Shown here one piece after another: positions 39,608 through 47,712 of a stretch of DNA of 64,000 bases. Position 1 is the first letter of the stretch, and the number at the start of each line of letters is the position of its first letter. The translations under genes and the position numbers were made by a program. Under the pieces are notes generated by a model, which saw only the letters and a program-made list of their open reading frames with translations, did no database searches and was not told the DNA's origin. The stretch covers positions 2,914,001 through 2,978,000 of the forward strand of contig LR134135.1 of the NCBI GenBank assembly GCA_900635465.1, written 5' to 3'. The stretch is from Lelliottia amnigena. Lineage in GTDB: Bacteria; Pseudomonadota; Gammaproteobacteria; Enterobacterales; Enterobacteriaceae.

Positions 39608-41006
39608 AGAACCCGCCGGTATCGGTAATGGCGGTGATCATCACGCTCGACCCCACTGCGGGGTCGCGCCCCAGTTTGGTCATCGTCAGAGGAATGATAA
39701 CGCCCATCACGGCAGCCATCAGCAGATTGAGCACCATTGCCAGCGTCATCACGCCGCCGAGCGCCATGTCACCATAGAGCCACCAGGTGACACAGCCCAT
39801 AATCCCGCCCCAGACCAGGCCGTTAATCAGCGCAACACCCATCTCTCTAAAGATCAGGAAGCTGAAGTTCCCCGGCTGAATATGCTGCAGCGCCAGCGCG
39901 CGCACGATCATGGTGATAGTTTGGTTGCCTGTGTTCCCGCCGATTCCCGCGACAATGGGCATCAGGGAGGCCAGAGCCACAAGTTGCGAAATGGTATGTT
40001 CAAAACCGTCAATGACGCGCGAGGCAATAAACGCGGTGCATAAGTTCACCGCCAGCCAGGCCCAGCGCGTTTTGACCGCTTTACTCACGGGCGCGTAGAC
40101 ATCTTCTTCCGCGCTCAAGCCCCCCATCGCACGCATGTCGTTATCGGTTTCTTCATAGACGACATCAACGATCTCATCGATGGTGACGCGGCCCATCAGT
40201 TTGCCCACCGAATCGACTACCGCGGCGCTGATCAGGTTGTCACGTTCAAAGGTTCGCGCTGCTTTTTCCGCGTCATCTTCCGGGGAGAAAATCATCGGCT
40301 GCGTTTCCATCACCTCGCTCACCTGACGCTGGCTGCCGTTCAGTAAAATGGTTTGCAGCGTCAGTTCACCCAGCAGAGTTTTATCACGCGATGTCACGAA
40401 CAGTTTATCGGTGTTCTGCGGCATCTTGCCTCGACGACGCAAAAAGCGCTGCACAGTTGCCAGCGTGACGTCCGGGCGAACCATAATCACCTCGAACTCC
40501 ATGATCGCGCCGACGCTGTTTTTCGCGTAATTCATCACCTGGCGCACGCGCGCGCGCTCTTCCGCCGGCAGCGAAGCCAGCATGCGGCCCGTCAGGTTAC
40601 GCGGCAGGTGTTGCACCAGATAGATCTGCTCGTCGATATCGAGCGTTTGCATGGCCTCGAGAATATCGCGGTCGCTCATATCCTCGATAAGATCGTCCCA
40701 AACGTTCTCTGACGCTTCCAGTAAGACTTGTCCACGTTCATGGACCTGCACCAGCCGCCATAATGCGTGGCGCTCTTCCGAAGGCAGCGCTTCCAGGGTA
40801 TCGGCCAGATCCGGCGGGGGCAGATGAGCAACTAACGCCCCTACCTCAGCAATATCGTCGGCCAGCGTGCCGACGTCATATTGCTCAGCCAGGGTGAGTT
40901 TGCCCAATAGCGTCGATGTGACGGCTTTATCCGTGGTCAGGAGCCAGATGAGTCGGGCACGCTCCTGGTCGCGCAGCCTTGCGCTGTTTTTGTTTATGAC
41001 AGACAT
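39570..41006 (-). CDS. mgtE: Magnesium transporter MgtE
   Basis: Gated magnesium channel of the MgtE/SLC41 family. The cytoplasmic part has a superhelical N domain (residues 20-130, with MEALP-like LADTLEALPSEERHALWRL) and two CBS domains (about 135-260) that close the pore when magnesium binds. The membrane part begins RWAWLAVNLCTAF, contains the pore signature PIVAGIGGNTGNQT, and ends in five helices. The ATG at 41006 gives 478 aa; a TTG one codon earlier is unlikely. Its 3' end overlaps the convergent SulP gene. It is absent from this locus in E. coli. Confidence 0.94.
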   Translation of the reverse strand: MSVINKNSARLRDQERARLIWLLTTDKAVTSTLLGKLTLAEQYDVGTLADDIAEVGALVAHLPPPDLADTLEALPSEERHALWRLVQVHERGQVLLEASENVWDDLIEDMSDRDILEAMQTLDIDEQIYLVQHLPRNLTGRMLASLPAEERARVRQVMNYAKNSVGAIMEFEVIMVRPDVTLATVQRFLRRRGKMPQNTDKLFVTSRDKTLLGELTLQTILLNGSQRQVSEVMETQPMIFSPEDDAEKAARTFERDNLISAAVVDSVGKLMGRVTIDEIVDVVYEETDNDMRAMGGLSAEEDVYAPVSKAVKTRWAWLAVNLCTAFIASRVIDGFEHTISQLVALASLMPIVAGIGGNTGNQTITMIVRALALQHIQPGNFSFLIFREMGVALINGLVWGGIMGCVTWWLYGDMALGGVMTLAMVLNLLMAAVMGVIIPLTMTKLGRDPAVGSSVMITAITDTGGFFIFLGLATIFLM

Positions 41007-41113
41007 CAATCATTAATCCATAAAATGAGTTGGCAGTAAGAATAGCGCGAGGATATGTAAATGATAATAAACAGAGGAAAAATAGGGGAAAAAAATGCGG
41101 TTACGTAAATTTC

Positions 41114-41138
41114 CGCCCTCCCGGTGGATGAGAGGGCA
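41114..41138 (-). terminator. Weak hairpin after yojI
   Basis: GCCCTC and GAGGGC can pair around an 11-base loop just after the yojI stop, with no clear T tract. A tentative terminator. Confidence 0.3.
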
Positions 41139-41161
41139 GAAATGAGGACATCTTGCGTTTG

Positions 41162-42805
41162 CTAGGCGGTACGCGCGACCGCATCACGCGAGGCGGCATC
41201 GCGCTCATCACCCGTCAGTTCACTTAACTGACCGTCACGCATCTCGAGTAACCGGTCAGCGTGAATAAAGTAGTGATCGTCGTGGCTGATAGCAAAAATT
41301 GTCTTGCCCATCTCCTGCATCCGCGGCAACAGCACCTGATAGAACTCGCGGCGGAAATGCGGGTCCTGGTCAGCAGCCCATTCATCCAGCAGAATAATGT
41401 CGCGTTCTTCAGCTAACGCCAGCAGCAGCGCTACGCGTTTTTTCTGCCCTTTCGACAGCTTAAGATTCAGGATTTTACCGTCCTGAAGCTCCAGCTTGTG
41501 CGACATTTTCAGCTGTTCAAGCCACTTCTCGACCAGTTCAGGATTAGCCTGTTTACCTTCCGTTCCTAACAGGTGATCAAAGAGCCACACGTCGGTAAAG
41601 ACCGCTGAAAACAGCTTGCGATAGTCTTCCGGTTTTTGCGCGGAAATCGGTTTACCATCCAGCAAAATTTCACCCGACTGAGGTTGATACAGCCCGGTCA
41701 GCAGCATAGCCAACGTGGATTTTCCACTGCCATTGCCGCCAATCAGAAACAGCATCTCCCCGCGATTAATGGTCAGGTTCACCGGGCCTACCGCAAAATT
41801 ATTGTCATGGTAGCGGAACATGACGTTGCGCAGCTCCAGCGTTTTCCAGTCAGGGAACGCTTCAGGGCGCGGGAACTCAGGTCTGAAGGGGGCGAGAGCA
41901 AACTGATTGAGCTTTCTGAAAGCCACTTGTGCGCTAAGCAGCGTGGGCAGCGCGCCTACCGCAGACAGCAGCGGTGTACGCAGGAACAACAGCGTCAGCG
42001 AGTACGTCGCGGCCACATTGGTATCCGCCCATCCCAGGCTGTTCGCCATCCAAAACACCAGACCAATCGCACCCAGCATCATGATGTTTGACCAGTTCAC
42101 AGCGCTCAAGTGGAACGTATCCGCGCGAACAATGTGATGGCGGTACTCGCGGGCATCGGGAATGTAGAGATTATTGAAAATGTGTTCGGCGCGTTCACGA
42201 TTAAGCGTGAGCTCTTTACGACCTTCCAGCACCGTCTGATAATCGTTATACAGCTTGTCTTCGGTTTCGCGCAGCACGGCCATATGCTTGTAAACGCGCG
42301 CCACCAGCATGTAGCCGCCCCAGATAGTGACGACAATCCACAGCGCCGTTACGGCTAACATTTTTGTCGATAGCCAGGCAAGATAAGCCGCAGATCCGAA
42401 GGTGAGAATGATCCCCTGCACCAGTTCCGGTAAACGCACAAAAGCAATTGTAATCGCACGCACGTCGCTGGTCAGCCCGGCCAACAGTGACGCGCTACCG
42501 AGCTGTTCAATGCGCTCAATCTGCGTGTCCAGAATACGTTTGATAAATTCACCGCGCAGGCGATAAACAAAGTGGTGTCCCAGCGTTGTGAGCGCCAGCT
42601 GCGACGCCAGCGTCACCGCCATCAGCAGCAGTAGCAGACTCAGAAATTCGGGAAGCACCGACAATGAGGTGTCGACCATTTCAATCAAACGCACGTTGAT
42701 AAAGGCGATTAAGCCAATCCCCAGCGCGGCGCTGGCGAGGCTGAGCGCCATCACCGCGACAAATGGCCAACGGTACTGACGCCAGACGAGTAAAAGTAGT
42801 TGCAT
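41162..42805 (-). CDS. yojI: ABC transporter YojI (microcin J25 exporter)
   Basis: Half-size exporter of the cyclic-peptide ABC family with six N-terminal helices fused to one ATPase domain; in E. coli it exports microcin J25 with TolC and can handle L-cysteine. Walker [10 protein letters not shown], the signature region [12 protein letters not shown] and Walker [15 protein letters not shown] are present, followed by the H-loop AISHDDHYF. The start at 42805 ([15 protein letters not shown]) gives 547 aa as in E. coli; six more in-frame codons upstream have no support. Confidence 0.95.
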   Translation of the reverse strand: MQLLLLVWRQYRWPFVAVMALSLASAALGIGLIAFINVRLIEMVDTSLSVLPEFLSLLLLLMAVTLASQLALTTLGHHFVYRLRGEFIKRILDTQIERIEQLGSASLLAGLTSDVRAITIAFVRLPELVQGIILTFGSAAYLAWLSTKMLAVTALWIVVTIWGGYMLVARVYKHMAVLRETEDKLYNDYQTVLEGRKELTLNRERAEHIFNNLYIPDAREYRHHIVRADTFHLSAVNWSNIMMLGAIGLVFWMANSLGWADTNVAATYSLTLLFLRTPLLSAVGALPTLLSAQVAFRKLNQFALAPFRPEFPRPEAFPDWKTLELRNVMFRYHDNNFAVGPVNLTINRGEMLFLIGGNGSGKSTLAMLLTGLYQPQSGEILLDGKPISAQKPEDYRKLFSAVFTDVWLFDHLLGTEGKQANPELVEKWLEQLKMSHKLELQDGKILNLKLSKGQKKRVALLLALAEERDIILLDEWAADQDPHFRREFYQVLLPRMQEMGKTIFAISHDDHYFIHADRLLEMRDGQLSELTGDERDAASRDAVARTA

Positions 42806-42881
42806 GCAAAGCAATCCGGGCAAGAAAAAACAGCCAGCAGTGTAAACTGCCCGACGCTCACATCAAGAATAATTCTTATTT

Positions 42882-43532
42882 TTATTCGCTATTGGAAGCC
42901 CGGCGGAAGGTCAGGTTGTATCGGTATTCTCCCGCCAGGGGATGCTGACCCGGTTTAAGTGACTGAATGCCATGATAAAACAGTCGTGATTCGCCGCCCC
43001 ACACCACCACATCACCGTGCTCCAGCATTAAGCGTTTTAGCGGGTCGTTACGCTGTAAGCCGCCAAACTGAAAGATTGCGGGCAATCCCAACGACACGGA
43101 AACAATCGGCGCACGCAGGTTGGGTTCGTCTTTATCCTGATGCAGCGACAGTTTTGCGCCCGGTGCATAACGGTTTATCAGGCAAGCATCGGGTTGAAAA
43201 TCGGGATATCCCGCCGCAATAGCCGCTTCACAACAAAGCGCATGGAATGCCTCGGGTATCGGCGGCCACGGGCGGTGAGTGACGGGGTCGACGGGGGAAT
43301 AGAGATAACCGCGATTGTTGGTCGTCCAGCCCAGCCCACCGCAGCCGGTCATCGCCACCGACATGGTGTAACCACCTGGCGTCACCATATGACGAAACGG
43401 TGAGAGCGCCGCCACCGCTTCAATATCACGTAAAAGCGTGGCGGCATCGGCTACGGCTAAGCGGCGAAGAACGACAGCCCCCGGCGCCAGCGGCTCTTGC
43501 CAGGGCTGCTCATCAGCAAATAAATCGAGCAT
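42882..43532 (-). CDS. alkB: Alkylated DNA repair dioxygenase AlkB
   Basis: Fe(II)/2-oxoglutarate dioxygenase that removes methyl groups from 1-methyladenine and 3-methylcytosine in DNA and RNA. The length is 216 aa, as in E. coli. The iron facial triad is His-x-Asp in KLSLHQDKDEPNL and the His of RLFYHGIQSL, and the 2-oxoglutarate arginines are in YRYNLTFRR. Its start overlaps the ada stop by one base (TAATG) and lies right after an AGGAG, so it is translated from the ada-alkB transcript and induced with Ada. Confidence 0.97.
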   Translation of the reverse strand: MLDLFADEQPWQEPLAPGAVVLRRLAVADAATLLRDIEAVAALSPFRHMVTPGGYTMSVAMTGCGGLGWTTNNRGYLYSPVDPVTHRPWPPIPEAFHALCCEAAIAAGYPDFQPDACLINRYAPGAKLSLHQDKDEPNLRAPIVSVSLGLPAIFQFGGLQRNDPLKRLMLEHGDVVVWGGESRLFYHGIQSLKPGQHPLAGEYRYNLTFRRASNSE

Positions 43533-44596
43533 TACTCCTCCTGAATTTTGGCCTCGCGTTTAAGTAATTGCGCCTTACGCTCAACTCCCCAGCGATAGCC
43601 GGACAGCGCGCCATCGCGACGCACTACGCGGTGGCACGGGATCACAATCGCCAGCTTATTGGCGGCGCAGGCACTCGCCACCGCGCGTACCGCATTGGGT
43701 TTGCCGATGACTTTGGCGATCTGCTGATAGCTTGCAGTTTCCCCGCAAGGTATAGCCCGCAGCGCCTGCCAGACCTGTTGCTGAAACGCTGTCCCACGGA
43801 TATCCAGTGGCAATTCAAGCGCCTTGTCATGATGCGTCAGACTGCTGATCACCCGATCGATACGAGCCCTAAATTCCCCATCAGCCGATTCAGACTGAGC
43901 CAGAGGAAAAAGCGCGCGCAGTTCAGCAATCAGCGTATCGTCATTGTCGCCGAGTAAAATAGCGCAAATCCCGCGTTCACTTTCTGCCACAAGGCAGCGG
44001 CCCAGCTCGCAATCCGTCACGGCGAAGCGCACAGTCACGCTACTCGCGCCATTACGATACTGTTTTGCCGTCATGCCCAGCGTTTCGTCCGCTTTGCGAT
44101 AGAACGTGCTGCTATCCGGGAAACCCGCGGCCAGCACCGAGTCGGTTATTTTTTCGCCCTGCGTCAGCGCGCTGCGTAAGCGTCGCGCGCGCGCAGCCTG
44201 TTGCCAGCCTTTTGGTGTCATTCCGGTCACGGATTTGAACAGACGATGGAAATGAAAGGCGCTCATACCCACCTGCTCCGCCAGTGCATCCAGCGTTAGC
44301 AGTTGCTCCTGCTCAAGCAAGCGGCAGGCTTTTTCGACTTTCGCTATCTTGTGCGCTTGCGGATCGGCCCGGTCGGGCAAACAGCGTTTGCACGGTCGAA
44401 ATCCCGCCTGTTGGGCATGATGTGAATCGGGATAAAACACGACGTTTTTTCGCAGGGCATGACGCGCCCGGCACGAGGGGCGGCAAAAGATACCGGTCGT
44501 CTGGACAGCGAAAACAAACTGGTTGTCGGCGGCTGGATCGCGGGCCATCACGGCCAGCCAGCGATCGTCATCAGTATTCAGGGTCAGGTTTTTCAT
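43532..44596 (-). CDS. ada: Adaptive-response regulator and methyltransferase Ada
   Basis: Bifunctional protein. The N-terminal domain accepts methyl groups from DNA phosphotriesters on a zinc-bound cysteine (Cys38 in GIFCRPSCRARHA, with the pair in FRPCKRC) and then activates ada-alkB. An AraC-type DNA-binding domain follows (DALAEQVGMSAFHFHRLFKS). The C-terminal domain removes O6-methylguanine using the cysteine in IPCHRVV. The ATG at 44596 with AAGAGGAG gives 354 aa as in E. coli; the adjacent ATG at 44599 is closer to the ribosome site. An Ada box lies upstream. Confidence 0.96.
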   Translation of the reverse strand: MKNLTLNTDDDRWLAVMARDPAADNQFVFAVQTTGIFCRPSCRARHALRKNVVFYPDSHHAQQAGFRPCKRCLPDRADPQAHKIAKVEKACRLLEQEQLLTLDALAEQVGMSAFHFHRLFKSVTGMTPKGWQQAARARRLRSALTQGEKITDSVLAAGFPDSSTFYRKADETLGMTAKQYRNGASSVTVRFAVTDCELGRCLVAESERGICAILLGDNDDTLIAELRALFPLAQSESADGEFRARIDRVISSLTHHDKALELPLDIRGTAFQQQVWQALRAIPCGETASYQQIAKVIGKPNAVRAVASACAANKLAIVIPCHRVVRRDGALSGYRWGVERKAQLLKREAKIQEE

Positions 44597-44614
44597 CATT
44601 GGCTCCTCTTTCAA

Positions 44615-44631
44615 GCATACTCAAAGTATGC
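44615..44631. repeat. Perfect inverted repeat in the ada leader
   Basis: GCATACT-CAA-AGTATGC is a 7-3-7 dyad, 19 bases upstream of the ada start, overlapping the probable -10 element (TATGCT on the minus strand). Confidence 0.6.
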
Positions 44632-44661
44632 CCATGCGCCACTGAACAAAAACCTGCAACC

Positions 44662-44674
44662 TTGCTTTTTAATG
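44662..44674 (-). promoter_or_regulatory. Ada box of the ada-alkB operon
   Basis: On the minus strand CATTAAAAAGCAA fits the Ada box pattern AAT-N6-GCAA except for one base and aligns with E. coli AATTAAAGCGCAA. It is 66 bases upstream of ada and overlaps the 3' end of apbE. Confidence 0.6.
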
Positions 44675-45724
44675 TTGTTCGTCGATCAGAAAAGCCTGGA
44701 ACTGCGGCGACATCCAGGTTTTGAAATTCTCACCCTCTTTGGTGATCATGTACACGGCCAGACCTTCCTGACGCACCACTTCTTTGGCCTTTTCCGGCCC
44801 GAGGACCATCAGTCCGGTATCCCAGGCATCTGCCTCGAGTGCCGTAGTTGCAATAACCGTCACGGAAACCAGATTGTGTGTGATTGGGCGCCCCGTCTTT
44901 GGATCGATCACGTGCGAGAGACGCTTGCCGTTCAGCTCGTAATAGTTGCGATAGCTACCGGATGTGCTGATGCCGTGACCGTTGATATCCACAATGGCCT
45001 GCACCGCATTTTGTTGATCGGTTGGCTTTTGGATAGCGACACGCCAGGGTTTGTCACTGGCATTGAGACCGCGACTCACGAGTGCGCCCCCGACGGAAAC
45101 CAGATAACGTGAGATGCCCTCCTGAGTCATCAGTGCGGCGAGATGATCCGCCGCGTATCCCTCGCCAACCGTGGAGAGATCAACAAACAGATCGGGAATG
45201 TCTTTTTGCAGGTACTGCTGACCATACTGATTCAATACGCTCAGATGCTGCAGGCCTGTGCGAGCGCGCGCGTCGTCAATCTGTGCCTGACTCGGTACCG
45301 TCTCCGGCTGTTTCGTTGGCCCAAAGCCCCATAAATTCACCAGTGGCCCGACGGTGATATCCATTGCGCCGTTAGTTTTATAACCGACATGCAGGGACTC
45401 GGTAACGATAGCAGCCATTGCCTCACTCACAGGCCAAAGCGATGTACTGTTCGAGAGGTTGAACCGCATCAGCGCGGAATCATTTTTATAGGTAGAAAGC
45501 AGCTGATCGTCAGCATCAAGCTGGGACTGGATTTTACCGCGAAGTTCATTCTCGCGATTTTTATCCATATCCATGACGCTAACGCGCCAGGACGTTCCCA
45601 TAGTCTTGCCTTCCAGCACGGTTGCTGCCGGCGTATTTGCTGTCGTGGTAGGGGAAGAAGAATCGCATGCCGCAAGTAAGCAAAATACCGACAATATGCC
45701 GGCTCGCCAAAAAGTCATTTCCAT
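44669..45724 (-). CDS. apbE: FAD:protein FMN transferase ApbE
   Basis: Periplasmic lipoprotein that attaches FMN covalently to threonine in target flavoproteins such as the Na+-translocating NADH:quinone reductase and Rnf subunits. The signal peptide ends in the lipobox LLAAC (Cys20). The family core KTMGTSWRVSV, DLSTVGEGYAADHL, HGISTSGSYRNYYE (flavin site) and HVIDPKTGRPI and the metal-binding ADAWDTGLMVLG are all present. The length of 351 aa equals E. coli. It ends 73 bases before ada, and its last bases overlap the Ada box. Confidence 0.96.
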   Translation of the reverse strand: MEMTFWRAGILSVFCLLAACDSSSPTTTANTPAATVLEGKTMGTSWRVSVMDMDKNRENELRGKIQSQLDADDQLLSTYKNDSALMRFNLSNSTSLWPVSEAMAAIVTESLHVGYKTNGAMDITVGPLVNLWGFGPTKQPETVPSQAQIDDARARTGLQHLSVLNQYGQQYLQKDIPDLFVDLSTVGEGYAADHLAALMTQEGISRYLVSVGGALVSRGLNASDKPWRVAIQKPTDQQNAVQAIVDINGHGISTSGSYRNYYELNGKRLSHVIDPKTGRPITHNLVSVTVIATTALEADAWDTGLMVLGPEKAKEVVRQEGLAVYMITKEGENFKTWMSPQFQAFLIDEQH

Positions 45725-45801
45725 TCGTTATTATCCTCATGCCTGGGGCGGCAAGAGTATACCAAAACGCGTCTTCGTTAAGACCCTAAAAAAGCATAGA
45801 A

Positions 45802-45823
45802 AAAGGGGCCATTTGGCCCCTTT
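45802..45823 (-). terminator. ompC terminator
   Basis: AAAGGGGCC and GGCCCCTTT pair around ATTT just after ompC, followed by T on the minus strand. Confidence 0.9.
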
Positions 45824-45840
45824 CTGTTACTGACGGTGTC

Positions 45841-46971
45841 TTAGAACTGGTAAACCAGACCCAGAGCAACGATATCGTCAGTACCTACACCAGCCTGTTT
45901 GGTGAAGTTATTTTCATCCAGCAGGTTGATTTTGTAGTCCACGTAGGTGGACATGTTTTTGTTGAAGTAGTAAGTCGCGCCAACATCAACGTATTTCAGC
46001 AGATCCTGATCGCCGAAGTTGGTGGTGTTGTTGCTTACGTCCTTACCTTTAGACTGCAGGTAAGCCACGGAAGGACGCAGACCGAAGTCGAACTGGTACT
46101 GAGCTACAACTTCGAAGTTTTGCGCTTTGTTAGCAAAACCGTAGATGTCGGAACGGCCGCTACCGTTAGATGTCCCGAAACGCGTCGCGTTGTAAGTCTG
46201 GGAGTACTGCGCTGCCAGATAAATGTTGTTCGCGTCATATTTCAGGCCGCCGCTGTAAACTTCAGCGTGGTCACCGTCACCGTAAACGCCTGCTGCATTC
46301 TGGTCAGCAGTACGTTTAGAAGACGCCATCGCACCGCCGACGCTGAAGCCTTCGCCCAAATCGTAAGTCAGAGACGCACCGTAACCGTCACCATTTTGTT
46401 TCAACAGGCTACGACCGCCAGTAGCATCATTCTCGCCGCTGACGCTACCGTTTTTACCCTGATACTGCAGAGCAAAGTTCAGACCATCAACCAGACCGAA
46501 GAAATCCTGGTTACGGTAAGTCGCGACGCCGTTACCACGGGATTGCATGAAGTTATCGGCACCGTAAGTGTCACCGCCAAATTCTGGCAGAACGTCGGTC
46601 CAGGAAGTGACATCGTAGATTACGCCGTAGTTACGACCATAATCGAAGGAACCTGCGTCACCGAATTTCAGGCCAGCGAAGGCAACACGCGTCCAGGACT
46701 GGTTGTCGCTTTCGCTGGTGTTACCTTGAACCTGGTATTCCCATTGACCATAACCGGTCACCTGATCATTAACCTGAGTTTCGCCTTTGAAGCCGATACG
46801 CATGTAGGTTTGATCGCCGTCGTTACCTTTGTCGTCGGAGAAATAGTGCAGGCCGTCGACTTTACCGAACAGATCTAATTTGTTGCCATCTTTGTTGTAA
46901 ATTTCAGCCGCATTTGCTGCGCCTGCTACCAGCAGTGCTGGTACCAGGAGGGACAGGACTTTAACTTTCAT
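45841..46971 (-). CDS. ompC: Outer-membrane porin OmpC
   Basis: Trimeric 16-stranded general diffusion porin, favoured at high osmolarity. A 21-residue signal peptide ([21 protein letters not shown]) precedes the mature start [20 protein letters not shown]. The constriction loop L3 contains [14 protein letters not shown], and the C-terminus GLVYQF ends in Phe as needed for BAM assembly. The length of 376 aa is nine longer than E. coli OmpC; differences lie mainly in surface loops, for example [15 protein letters not shown]. Controlled by OmpR sites upstream and, in trans, by small RNAs. Confidence 0.95.
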   Translation of the reverse strand: MKVKVLSLLVPALLVAGAANAAEIYNKDGNKLDLFGKVDGLHYFSDDKGNDGDQTYMRIGFKGETQVNDQVTGYGQWEYQVQGNTSESDNQSWTRVAFAGLKFGDAGSFDYGRNYGVIYDVTSWTDVLPEFGGDTYGADNFMQSRGNGVATYRNQDFFGLVDGLNFALQYQGKNGSVSGENDATGGRSLLKQNGDGYGASLTYDLGEGFSVGGAMASSKRTADQNAAGVYGDGDHAEVYSGGLKYDANNIYLAAQYSQTYNATRFGTSNGSGRSDIYGFANKAQNFEVVAQYQFDFGLRPSVAYLQSKGKDVSNNTTNFGDQDLLKYVDVGATYYFNKNMSTYVDYKINLLDENNFTKQAGVGTDDIVALGLVYQF

Positions 46972-47082
46972 TTTAATAACCCTCTGTTATATGCCTTATT
47001 ATTGCCACTGCTCACTGATTAACCCTCTTAACCAGTCGGCCACTTCATTCTCCGCAAAAATACAGAATAATCCAATACGAAT

Positions 47083-47088
47083 ATGATA
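47083..47088 (-). promoter_or_regulatory. ompC promoter -10 element
   Basis: TATCAT on the minus strand within AGTATCATATTCG corresponds to the E. coli ompC -10 region, which is almost identical in sequence. It implies a leader of roughly 100 bases. Confidence 0.65.
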
Positions 47089-47096
47089 CTAAAACT

Positions 47097-47140
47097 TTGA
47101 AGATGTTTCATTGTTCTTATAACATGTTTCAATTTGTAAA
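47097..47140 (-). promoter_or_regulatory. OmpR-binding region of ompC
   Basis: On the minus strand two copies of TGAAACAT, about 20 bases apart, lie within a block that starts TTTACAAATTGAAACATG. This matches the C1-C2-C3 OmpR site array of E. coli ompC, placed directly upstream of the promoter. Confidence 0.75.
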
Positions 47141-47295
47141 TAACAGGGAACTTTTCAATAGCACAGATAGCTAAAATATTAAGCACTTAAAATCAACAAT
47201 TTATATTTATGCATTTTAATCAATAATTTAACAAACATTTCATTACCGCACTGATTGTCAAAACAAAATCACAAGAGATCATTAAAATAACCCTC

Positions 47296-47389
47296 GCTAT
47301 CATCATTAACTTTATTTATTACCGTCATTCATTTTCGAATGTCTGTTTATCCCGAATTGAGCCGAGTGCGATGCATTCGGTTTTTTTTT
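47296..47389 (+). ncRNA. micF: MicF small regulatory RNA
   Basis: Antisense RNA transcribed divergently from ompC that binds the ompF ribosome site and blocks translation with Hfq. The 5' part GCTATCATCATTAACTTTAT (and on to ACCGTCATTC) is identical to E. coli micF, which is the segment that pairs with ompF. The 3' part differs but keeps the Rho-independent terminator: CCGAGTGC-GAT-GCATTCGG followed by nine T. Length about 94 nt against 93 in E. coli. No ompF is visible in the window. Confidence 0.92.
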
Positions 47390-47712
47390 ACCCTTCTTTA
47401 CGTTATGTGAATAATTTTGTGCTACCGCCGTGAAATTATAACGACTATTAACTAATTCTCAGATAACGCCTTCACTCACTTTAAATTATTATTCAATTCC
47501 TAATTTCTTGTTAATTCGTGCTATTTATTCAGGACATCGATAATTATTTGTACAATAGGGTTCCATTTGTACACTTTCGATACTGATTAGCGCTACGTTG
47601 ATAAAGCGTGAAAAAGTCCCTCCCTGACCGGGCTCGATACTGGAAATTCAGGTATTACCCTTTATACTGCCCTATCGTCTTTACGTGCGGCCATCACGGG
47701 TTAATCACATTA
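47390..47712 (+). other. Non-coding region upstream of rcsD
   Basis: AT-rich stretch between micF and rcsD. It contains a nine-base direct repeat ATTTGTACA at 47546-47554 and 47565-47573, 19 bases apart, and a possible promoter TTGTAC-N16-TACACT across it. The in-frame extension of rcsD into 47608-47712 lacks family similarity. Confidence 0.5.

Noticed and set aside
46120..46878. A 252-codon frame opposite ompC
   Set aside because: Antisense shadow of the porin gene; no ribosome site or domain.
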